This document shows, in pieces, positions 54,394 through 61,810 of a stretch of DNA of 64,000 nt. The notes beneath the pieces were generated by a model. The model did no database searches and was not told where the DNA came from. It saw nothing but the letters and a program-made list of their open reading frames with translations. Numbering within the stretch: the first letter of the stretch is position 1; every line of letters starts with the position of its first letter. The stretch lies in contig NZ_VWVV01000009.1 in NCBI RefSeq assembly GCF_009830945.1, positions 62,001 to 126,000 of the forward strand, in the 5' to 3' direction. Origin of the DNA: Nocardiopsis sp. FR4 (GTDB lineage: Bacteria > Actinomycetota > Actinomycetes > Streptosporangiales > Streptosporangiaceae). The position numbers were made by a program, and so were the translations under genes.

Positions 54394-54671
54394 CGGAATC
54401 CCCGTTTCCCTCGTCCTATGGCGTCAGTGGTCTGAACAGCCGGGCGCATGCTACAGGCACGGTGTTCCACCGCCCGGCTCCGGGATGCCGTTTCCGGTGA
54501 GCCGGACACGCCGGGTGAACTCCGCGGTGCCCGCTGCCGGAAGCGGGTCCGCTTCCCCGCCCCTCGGGCGTGCCCCGGCGGGCGACGGGACCTCCGCGGT
54601 CGGGTTCCCCGCGGTTGACGCCGTGGACGCGGACACGGTTGGCGGCCCGGGGACCGGGTAGTGGTCCGCGC

Positions 54672-55325
54672 ATGCTGCTAGTGAGACCGCCGGGCGTGTA
54701 CCGGGCACAGGAGGACACCGCGTTGCTCCGTGACGTGCTGCGCCAGCGCGGCCAGGTCGCCGGCCGTTCGGTCCTCGACGTCGGTTCGGGTACCGGGGCG
54801 CTGGGCATCGAGGCCTTCCGCAACGGCGCGGTCAGTCTCACCTCGATCGACCTGTCGCGGCGCTCCGTACTGGCGAGCTGGCTCAACAGCCGGCTGCACG
54901 GGGTCCCGGCGACGGTCCGGCGCGGTGACCTGTTCGCTCCCGTGGCCCCGCGCCGCTTCGACCTCGTGCTCGCCAACCCGCCCTACGTGCCCGCCGCCGG
55001 TCCGCTGCCGCCCCGCCACCGGATGGCGAGGTGCTGGGACGCGGGACCGGACGGACGGATCCTGTTGGACCGCATCTGCGCGGAGGCGCCTTCGGTGCTC
55101 AGCGAGGACGGCGCGCTGCTGCTCGTGCAGTCCGAGCTCGCCGACGGGCGGACCACCGTGGACCAGCTCAGGCGGGCGGGGCTGGTGGCCGAGGTCATCG
55201 CGAGGGCCCGCGTCCCGTTCGGGCCGGTCCTGCGGGCGCGTGCTCCGATGCTGCGCGCCCGCGGGCTGCTCGGCCCCGAGCAGGTGGAGGAGGAACTCGT
55301 GGTCATCGAGGCGCGCCATGGGTGA
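54672..55325 (+). CDS. HemK/PrmC-like SAM-dependent methyltransferase
   Basis: A 217-residue class I methyltransferase: substrate helix RAQEDTALLRDVL, SAM motif VLDVGSGTGALGIEA, acidic IDLS, and the N-P-P-Y catalytic motif (residues 102-105) that methylates amide or planar nitrogen. It resembles the short HemK2-type enzymes, which lack the N-terminal release-factor-binding domain. First gene of a four-gene unit; its stop overlaps the next start by 8 bases. The clustering suggests a small-molecule or peptide substrate rather than a release factor (inference). Confidence 0.85.
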   Translation: MLLVRPPGVYRAQEDTALLRDVLRQRGQVAGRSVLDVGSGTGALGIEAFRNGAVSLTSIDLSRRSVLASWLNSRLHGVPATVRRGDLFAPVAPRRFDLVLANPPYVPAAGPLPPRHRMARCWDAGPDGRILLDRICAEAPSVLSEDGALLLVQSELADGRTTVDQLRRAGLVAEVIARARVPFGPVLRARAPMLRARGLLGPEQVEEELVVIEARHG

Positions 55326-55533
55326 GGCCCGTCGCCGGGTCATCGTCACCGACGAGGGCCCGGTCCTCGTCTACGGCCCGACCGACGTGGAGATGCCCGA
55401 CGGAACACGCGTGCGCAGCGACCGGGCGGTCACCGCGCTGTGCGCGTGCGGCCGCAGTCGGCGCCGCCCGTTCTGCGACACCAGCCACCGTCGCCGCGTA
55501 CGCGGCGAGGAGGGGAAGGAGCACGCCCCGTGA
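55318..55533 (+). CDS. CDGSH iron-sulfur domain protein
   Basis: A 71-residue protein with one CDGSH-type motif: C42-x-C44-GRSRRRPF-C53-D-x-S-H57, binding a [2Fe-2S] cluster through three Cys and one His; the Gly of CDGSH reads Thr. It is all soluble, with no membrane anchor. Such proteins transfer electrons or clusters. The start overlaps the methyltransferase stop by 8 bases and its TGA overlaps the next GTG by 4 bases, so it probably supplies electrons or iron to the downstream oxidase. Confidence 0.85.
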   Translation: MGEARRRVIVTDEGPVLVYGPTDVEMPDGTRVRSDRAVTALCACGRSRRRPFCDTSHRRRVRGEEGKEHAP

Positions 55534-56531
55534 CCACGACGATGCTGGGGACGCCGACGCTTCCCGCGCCCCGCGGCCCGCTCTCCGGGGCGGTTCTGTC
55601 CGCACTGCGCGGAGACCGGCCCGAACTTCCCGACGTGGAGGAGTCCCCGCCCTACGGCGAGGACCTCCAGCTGGCGCTCTACTGCTGCTACGAGCTCCAC
55701 TATCGCGGGTTCCGGGGGGTCGACGCCGAACGCGAGTGGGACCCGGCGCTGCTGGCGTTCCGCGCCGGGTTGGAGAGGGCCTTCCTCGGTGCGCTCAGAG
55801 ACGACGTGCCCGCCGACGCGGACGTCGAGGGCGAGATCAGCGCACTCCTCGTCGAACACGTCGACGCGTTCGGCGTCTCCCACCACCTGCGCCGCCGCGG
55901 GGAGCTGTGGCAGCTGCGCGAGTACGTCGCGCACCGCTCGCTCTACCACCTGAAGGAGGCCGACCCGCAGACCTTCGTCATCCCGCGCCTGGACGGCCCG
56001 CCGAAAACCGCCCTCGTGACGGTGCAGCACGACGAGTACGGTTCGGGAGACCCCGAGCGGGCGCACTCCAGGCTCTTCGCCGACATGATGGTCGAGCTCG
56101 GCCTCTCCGACACCTATGGCGCCTATCTCGACTCCGCCCCCGCCGAAGTACTGGCCGAGGTCAACTTCATGTCGCTGTGCGGGCTGCACCGCGGGTTGCG
56201 CGCGGCTCTGATCGGGCAGTTCGCCACCGTCGAGCTCACCTCCTCCCCCGGTGCGGACCGGATGGTCAAGGCCATGCGGAGGCTGGGCTGCGGTCCGACC
56301 GCCCTGCGGTTCTACGCCGAGCACGTCGAGGCCGACGCGGTGCACGAGCAGCTCGTCCGGCGCGAGGTGATCGCACCGCTGCTGAGGGCCGAACCGGGGT
56401 TGGCCCCCGACGTCTCGTTCGGAATCCGCGGTAGCACGTTCCTGGCCGCCCGGTTGGAGGAGCGCCTGTTGCACCACTGGAACCACGGCGAGTCGAGCTT
56501 TCGCGACGGGTCGAACGCGGGGAGACCATGA
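55530..56531 (+). CDS. Haem-oxygenase-like di-iron oxidase (HDO-type)
   Basis: A 333-residue protein of the iron-containing redox enzyme family. Candidate metal ligands are arranged as in HDO enzymes: YCCYELHYRGF (Glu55, His57), VTVQHDEYGSGDPERAHSRLF (Asp168, Glu169, His179), VEL (Glu235), and FYAEHVEADAVHEQ (His265, Asp269, His272). Known HDOs (SznF, UndA, BesC, CADD) use a di-iron centre and oxygen to cleave or oxygenate amines, amino acids or fatty acids. The N-terminal 40 residues are variable. Substrate unknown. GTG 55530 is coupled (GTGA) to the CDGSH gene. Confidence 0.85.
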   Translation: MTTTMLGTPTLPAPRGPLSGAVLSALRGDRPELPDVEESPPYGEDLQLALYCCYELHYRGFRGVDAEREWDPALLAFRAGLERAFLGALRDDVPADADVEGEISALLVEHVDAFGVSHHLRRRGELWQLREYVAHRSLYHLKEADPQTFVIPRLDGPPKTALVTVQHDEYGSGDPERAHSRLFADMMVELGLSDTYGAYLDSAPAEVLAEVNFMSLCGLHRGLRAALIGQFATVELTSSPGADRMVKAMRRLGCGPTALRFYAEHVEADAVHEQLVRREVIAPLLRAEPGLAPDVSFGIRGSTFLAARLEERLLHHWNHGESSFRDGSNAGRP

Positions 56532-57529
56532 AACCGCCCGGACCGGCGGCGCGGGCCAGCGTCCTCCCGGTCGCCGACAGGGGCGGCACGGTGCCGGAGG
56601 ACGCGGTCGTGCGCGACTGCCTCCGGCGGACACCGCCCCGGCTGCCGCCCTGGCTCGGCTACGACGCGGTCGGCTCCGAACTGTTCGAACAGATCACCGA
56701 GCTGCCCACCTACTACCTGACCCGCGTGGAACGCGGCCTGCTGGAACGCCACTCCCCCGAGATAGCCGAGCTGCTCGCCTGCGGGCGGATCGCGGAACTG
56801 GGCAGCGGAAGCGCGAAGAAGACACGGCTGCTGTTGGAAAGCTGCGTGCGCCTGCGCGCGACCACCTACCTTCCGATCGACGTCGACCGGGGCATGCTGC
56901 GGTCCAGCGGCGCCGCGCTGTGCGCGGAGCTGGACCGGTTGGAGGTCACGGGCCTGTGGGGGCGCTACGAAGCCGGTCTCGACTGGCTGCGCACCCACCC
57001 GGGCGAGCCGCTCGCGGTCGCCTTCCTCGGCAGCAGCTTCGGCAACGCCACGCGCGGGGAGCGTGACGCGCTGCTCGGCGAGATCGCCCGCACCCTGGGC
57101 CCGGGTGAGGGCTTCCTGGTCTCCGCCGATATGGACAAAGACCGTGAGGCCCTGGAGACCTGCTACAACGATCCCGCCGGACACTCGGCCTTCGCCGACT
57201 TTCGGCTCAACTACCTCACCCAGCTCAACCGTCGCTACGGCTCCGCCTTCGTGCTCGACGACTTCGTCCCGGAGGCCTGTTACGACGCGGACACCTCCAC
57301 CGTGGAGGGACGCCTCCGTGCCCGAGCCGACCGGACGGTGCCCGTGCCGGGGCTCGGACTCACACTGCGCATACCGCGCGGGCACTTCCTCAACGTCGGC
57401 TACTCGGTGAAGTTCAGCGTCCAGCGGCTGACCCGCGAGGTGGGAGCGCACGGTTTCAGCCTCCAGGCCCAGTGGCGGGACTCCGAGACCCCGTACGGGA
57501 TCTTCCTCTTCCGCCGCCGCGAGACCTGA
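56528..57529 (+). CDS. EgtD-like N-methyltransferase
   Basis: A 333-residue SAM enzyme of the histidine N-alpha-methyltransferase (DUF2260/EgtD) family: YDAVGSELFEQITELPTYYLTRVE, motif I IAELGSGSAKKTRLLLE, PIDVDRGML, FLGSSFGNATRGE, NDPAGHSAFADFRLNYLTQLNR, and C-terminal TLRIPRGHFLNVGYSVKFS. EgtD trimethylates histidine in ergothioneine synthesis, but the other ergothioneine genes (egtA, egtB, egtC, egtE) are absent here, so the substrate may be a different amino acid or amine made by the upstream oxidase. ATG overlaps the HDO stop (ATGA). Confidence 0.85.
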   Translation: MKPPGPAARASVLPVADRGGTVPEDAVVRDCLRRTPPRLPPWLGYDAVGSELFEQITELPTYYLTRVERGLLERHSPEIAELLACGRIAELGSGSAKKTRLLLESCVRLRATTYLPIDVDRGMLRSSGAALCAELDRLEVTGLWGRYEAGLDWLRTHPGEPLAVAFLGSSFGNATRGERDALLGEIARTLGPGEGFLVSADMDKDREALETCYNDPAGHSAFADFRLNYLTQLNRRYGSAFVLDDFVPEACYDADTSTVEGRLRARADRTVPVPGLGLTLRIPRGHFLNVGYSVKFSVQRLTREVGAHGFSLQAQWRDSETPYGIFLFRRRET

Positions 57530-57566
57530 ACGGACGCCGCCGCCCGGGAACGCACGGCCCCGGGGC

Positions 57567-60500
57567 CTACCCGCGCTCGGCGGCCCTGACCGCCTCGACG
57601 GCCTTGAGGATGCGCTTGTCGGAGACGGGGTAGGCGGTGCGCAGCTCCTGGGCGAACAGGCTGACCCGGTACTCCTCCAGCATCCAGCGCAGCTCCCGGA
57701 CGTCCGGGTCGGCGGCGCGTCCGGCGGGGAGGGCCCCCCGCACCCCGGCGACGGCCTGGCGCATCTGCTCGACCTTGGACATGTTCACCTGGTCGCGGCG
57801 CGGGTTCTCCGGCAGCTTGTCCAGCCGTACCTCCACCCCGCGCAGGTAGCGGTGCAGGTGGTCCAGGCGGGCCAGGCCGGTGCGGGTGACGAAACCGTCC
57901 CCGACCAGGTCGCCGAGCTGGCCCTGCACGTCGTTGAGCGAGGGCAGCACCGCCAGCGAGGTGGTGCCCTTGACCTTCTTGGACACCTTGCGCCACTGCA
58001 CGAGGACGCGGGCGGACTTGTCCAGGACCTCCTGGAGGGTGTCACCGAGGTCGGCGCGCACCCGCTCGGAGAGTTTGTGGAAGTCCTCGCCGTTCCACAC
58101 CGGCCCGCCCTCACGGGCCAGCAGGTGGTCGACGGCGGCCATCTCGGCGTCGGCGAGCATCTTCTTGACCGAACCGTGCGGGTTGTCGGCCAGGGCGAGC
58201 TTGTCGGGGTTGTTCAGCCCCTTGCTGACCACGTGCGCCACGGAGGGCACGGTGAGCAGCAGCAGGCGGCGGGTGCCCGCCCACATGGCGGCGCGCTGCT
58301 CGGGGCGGGTGTCGAAGATGCGGATCGCGACGCTGTCGCCCTCGTCCACCAGCGCCGGGTAGCCCTTGACCTTGGGGCCCAGGGCCTTGCGCTCCAGGGT
58401 CTGCTCCAGCGGGCCGAAGTCCCAGGAGGTGAGTCCCTTCTTCTCCACACCCCTGGCCTCGGCGGAGATGGCCTCGCGCAGGCGCGGCTTGAGCTTGGCC
58501 CGCAGCCGCTCCAGGTCCTTGTCCTCGGCCAGGGTGCGCTGGCGGTCGTCCACGGCGCGGAAGGTGATGCGCAGGTGGTCGGGCACCTTCGCCAGGTCGA
58601 AGTCGGACGGCCGGATCCGGTCGCCCGCCATCTGGGTGAGCTCCGCGGCCAGCGCCTCGGCCAGCGTCCCCTCGTAGGGGGCCAGTCCGGACAGCGCCCG
58701 GGCGGCGTTGTCGGGCACGGGCACGAAGTTGCGGCGCAGCGGCTTGGGCAGGGAGCGGATGAGCGCGGTGACCAGCTCGGCGCGCAGCCCCGGGATCTGC
58801 CAGTCGAACCCGGTGTTCTCCACCTGGTTGAGGAACTTCAGCGGGATGTGCGCGGTGACGCCGTCGGAGTCGCTGCCCGGCTCGAACTGGTAGGTGAGCG
58901 CGAACGCGAACGCGCCCTGGCGCCACACGTCGGGGTAGTCGTCCTCGCTGATCGCCCCGGCGCCCTCGTTGATGAGCTCCTCGCGGGTGAAGTCCAGGAG
59001 CTTGGGGTCGGTGCGCCGGGCCTGCTTCCACCAGGCGTCGAAGTGGGCGGCCGAGACCACCGAGTCCGGGACGCGGGCGTCGTAGAAGGCGAAGAGGGTC
59101 TCGTCGTCCACGACGATGTCGCGGCGCCGAGCCCGGTGTTCGAGGTCCTCCACCTCCTCCAGCAGCCTGCGGTTGTCGTGGAAGAAGTGGTGGCGGGTCT
59201 CCCAGTCGCCCTCGACCAGGGCGCGGCGGATGAACAGCTCCCGGGACAGCTCGGGGTCGATCCTGCCGTAGGAGACCTTGCGCTGCACGACGATGGGCAC
59301 GCCGTAGAGGGTGACGCGCTCGAAGGCCATGACGGCGCCGCGCCTGCGCTCCCAGTGCGGCTCGCTGTACTGACGCTTGACGATGTCCCCGGCCAGCTCC
59401 TCGGCCCACTCCGGTTCGATCCGGGCGACCATGCGGCCCCAGAGCTTGGAGGTCTCCACCAGCTCGGCGGCCATCACGTAGCGGGGCTGCTTCTTGAACA
59501 GCGCCGACCCGGGGAAGATCGCGAAGCGGGCGCCGCGCCCGCCGAGGTACTCGTGCTTCTCGGGGTCCTTGAGGCCCACGTGGGAGAGGAGACCGGCCAG
59601 CAGAGACATGTGCACGCCGCGGGGGTCGGCGGCCTCCTCGCGCGGGGCCGGGACCTCCACGTCCATGGAGCGCAGCACCTGTTTGAGCTGGCCGTGGATG
59701 TCCTGCCACTCGCGGACGCGCAGGTAGTTGAGGTACTCGTCGCGGCACAGCCTGCGGAACTGGTTGCCCGACAGCTCCCGCTGCTTCTCGCGCAGGTAGT
59801 TCCACAGGTTGAGGAAGGCCAGGAAGTCCGACTCCTTGTCGGCGAACCGGGCGTGCGCCTGCTGGGCCTGCTGCTGCTTGTCGGAGGGGCGCTCACGCGG
59901 GTCCTGGATGGACAGGGCCGAGGTGATGACCAGGACCTCGCCCAGGCAGTCGCGCTGTTCGGCCTCCAGGATCATCCGGCCCAGGCGCGGGTCCACCGGC
60001 AGCTGGGCCAGGCGGCGGCCCGTCCGGGTGAGTCTGCGCTTGGCGCCCGAGGGGTCGGGGTGCAGGGCGCCCAGCTCGGTGAGGAGGTTGACGCCGTCCT
60101 TGATCTGGCGGTGGTCCGGGCCGTCCACGAACGGGAAGGCGGCCACGTCGCCCAGGCCCAGGGCGGCCATCTGCAGGATGACCGAGGCCAGGTTGGTGCG
60201 CAGGATCTCGGGGTCGGTGTACTCGGGGCGGGAGAGGAAGTCCTCCTCCGAGTACAGCCGGATACAGATGCCCTCCGACACGCGGCCGCAGCGGCCCTTG
60301 CGCTGATTGGCCGAGGCCTGCGAGACGGCCTCGATGGGCAGGCGCTGGACCTTGGTGCGGTGGGAGTAGCGGGAGATGCGCGCGGTGCCGGGATCGATGA
60401 CGTACTTGATGCCCGGCACGGTCAGCGAGGTCTCTGCGACGTTGGTGGCCAGCACGATGCGGCGGCCTCTGTGGGAGGACCACACGCGTTTCTGCTCGGC

Positions 60501-61517
60501 GACCGACAGCCGCGCGTACAGCGGGAGGACCTCGGTGTTCGGGAGCTTCTTCTTCTCCAGGGCCTCGGCGGTGTCGCGGATCTCGCGCTCGCCGCTGAGG
60601 AAGACCAGCACGTCGCCGGGGGCCTCGCGGCCGAGCTCGTCGACGGCGTCCAGGATGGCCTGGGTCTGGTCGCGGTCGGTGCCCCCGCCCGGGTTTCTCT
60701 CCTCGGGGTCGAGGATCTCCTCCGAGATCGGCCGGTAGCGCACCTCCACGGGGTAGGTGCGGCCGGAGACCTCGACGATGGGGGCGTCGTCGAAGTGGCG
60801 GGAGAAGCGCTCGGGGTCGATGGTGGCGGAGGTGATGACCACCTTCAGGTCCGGGCGCCTGGGCAGCAGCTGCTTGAGGTAGCCCAGCAGGAAGTCGATG
60901 TTGAGGCTGCGCTCGTGGGCCTCGTCGATGATGAGCGTGTCGTACTGGCGCAGCATCCGGTCGTGCTGGATCTCGGCCAGCAGGATGCCGTCGGTCATGA
61001 GCTTGACCAGCGTGCTGTCGCTGGAGGAGTCGGTGAAGCGGACCTTGTAGCCGACCGTCTCGCCCAGGGGCGTGCCGATCTCCTCGGCGATGCGCTCGGC
61101 GACCGTGCGGGCGGCCAGCCGCCGGGGCTGGGTGTGGCCGATGGTGCCCATGACGCCGCGACCCAGCTCCAGGCAGATCTTGGGCAGCTGGGTGGTCTTT
61201 CCCGAGCCGGTCTCACCGGCGACGATGACGACCTGGTGGTCGCGGATGGCCTCGGCGATGTCCTCGCGGCGGGCGCTGACCGGGAGCGCCTCGGGGTAGG
61301 TGAGCTCCGGCACCGCCTCGCGGCGCAGCGCGACGCGCAGGACGGCCTCGTCGATGTCCGCGGCGATCTGGGCGGTGACGGCGGCGCGGCGGCGCTCGTC
61401 GCGGATCTTGGCCAGGCCGTCGATACGCCGACGGAGCCGGTGGCGGTCCGAGGGCATGAGGTCGCGCAACCGGGAACGCAGTGTGTCCGCGGCGGGCGCG
61501 GGCGTGGTGGTGCTCAT
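57567..61517 (-). CDS. hrpA: HrpA-type DEAH-box RNA helicase
   Basis: A 1316-residue helicase of normal family length. Motifs: GETGSGKTTQ (I), HTQPRRLAARTVA (Ia), IIDEAHERSLN (DEAH, II), SATID (III), LATNVAETSLTVPGI (V) and QRKGRCGRV (VI), then HA2/OB-fold sections and the long C-terminal DUF3418-type region. ATP-driven unwinding of RNA in mRNA processing or ribosome rescue. ATG 61517. Converges with the EgtD-like gene. Confidence 0.95.
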   Translation of the reverse strand: MSTTTPAPAADTLRSRLRDLMPSDRHRLRRRIDGLAKIRDERRRAAVTAQIAADIDEAVLRVALRREAVPELTYPEALPVSARREDIAEAIRDHQVVIVAGETGSGKTTQLPKICLELGRGVMGTIGHTQPRRLAARTVAERIAEEIGTPLGETVGYKVRFTDSSSDSTLVKLMTDGILLAEIQHDRMLRQYDTLIIDEAHERSLNIDFLLGYLKQLLPRRPDLKVVITSATIDPERFSRHFDDAPIVEVSGRTYPVEVRYRPISEEILDPEERNPGGGTDRDQTQAILDAVDELGREAPGDVLVFLSGEREIRDTAEALEKKKLPNTEVLPLYARLSVAEQKRVWSSHRGRRIVLATNVAETSLTVPGIKYVIDPGTARISRYSHRTKVQRLPIEAVSQASANQRKGRCGRVSEGICIRLYSEEDFLSRPEYTDPEILRTNLASVILQMAALGLGDVAAFPFVDGPDHRQIKDGVNLLTELGALHPDPSGAKRRLTRTGRRLAQLPVDPRLGRMILEAEQRDCLGEVLVITSALSIQDPRERPSDKQQQAQQAHARFADKESDFLAFLNLWNYLREKQRELSGNQFRRLCRDEYLNYLRVREWQDIHGQLKQVLRSMDVEVPAPREEAADPRGVHMSLLAGLLSHVGLKDPEKHEYLGGRGARFAIFPGSALFKKQPRYVMAAELVETSKLWGRMVARIEPEWAEELAGDIVKRQYSEPHWERRRGAVMAFERVTLYGVPIVVQRKVSYGRIDPELSRELFIRRALVEGDWETRHHFFHDNRRLLEEVEDLEHRARRRDIVVDDETLFAFYDARVPDSVVSAAHFDAWWKQARRTDPKLLDFTREELINEGAGAISEDDYPDVWRQGAFAFALTYQFEPGSDSDGVTAHIPLKFLNQVENTGFDWQIPGLRAELVTALIRSLPKPLRRNFVPVPDNAARALSGLAPYEGTLAEALAAELTQMAGDRIRPSDFDLAKVPDHLRITFRAVDDRQRTLAEDKDLERLRAKLKPRLREAISAEARGVEKKGLTSWDFGPLEQTLERKALGPKVKGYPALVDEGDSVAIRIFDTRPEQRAAMWAGTRRLLLLTVPSVAHVVSKGLNNPDKLALADNPHGSVKKMLADAEMAAVDHLLAREGGPVWNGEDFHKLSERVRADLGDTLQEVLDKSARVLVQWRKVSKKVKGTTSLAVLPSLNDVQGQLGDLVGDGFVTRTGLARLDHLHRYLRGVEVRLDKLPENPRRDQVNMSKVEQMRQAVAGVRGALPAGRAADPDVRELRWMLEEYRVSLFAQELRTAYPVSDKRILKAVEAVRAAERG

Positions 61518-61770
61518 CAGTAGTCAAGGGTAGAAGGGGCGGCAACCGGTTTTTCCCGCCGGGGCCGCGCCGGGGCGGACGGCACGTCGGGGGCCGCGGG
61601 CACGTAGGGCCCAACGCGCGCCGGGCCGGTTCTGTTCCGCCCCGGGCCACGGGCCCTTCCACGCGGGCGCCCTGTGGTTCGCGGGGGGGGAACGGAACGG
61701 TTCCCGGGCCCGGGGTGGGCCTGGGCCGCTCGCGCGGCCGGGCCCCCCGGGAGGTGGCCGCCGTCACCAG

Positions 61771-61804
61771 CGCCCGCCGCGTGGACGGGGCCACGCGGCG
61801 GGCG
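61771..61804 (-). terminator. Terminator of the polyketide synthase gene
   Basis: Perfect 14-bp stem CGCCCGCCGCGTGG / CCACGCGGCGGGCG with a 6-base loop, 7 bases after the stop. Confidence 0.8.
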
Positions 61805-61810
61805 GACCGG

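Noticed and set aside
56528-57529. Ergothioneine gene cluster
   Set aside because: Only an EgtD-like gene is present; the gamma-glutamylcysteine ligase, EgtB oxygenase and others are missing from the neighbourhood.
57852-61523. Plus-strand ORF of 1223 residues
   Set aside because: Antisense to hrpA; Gly/Val/Gln-rich repeats come from the codon pattern of the real gene.
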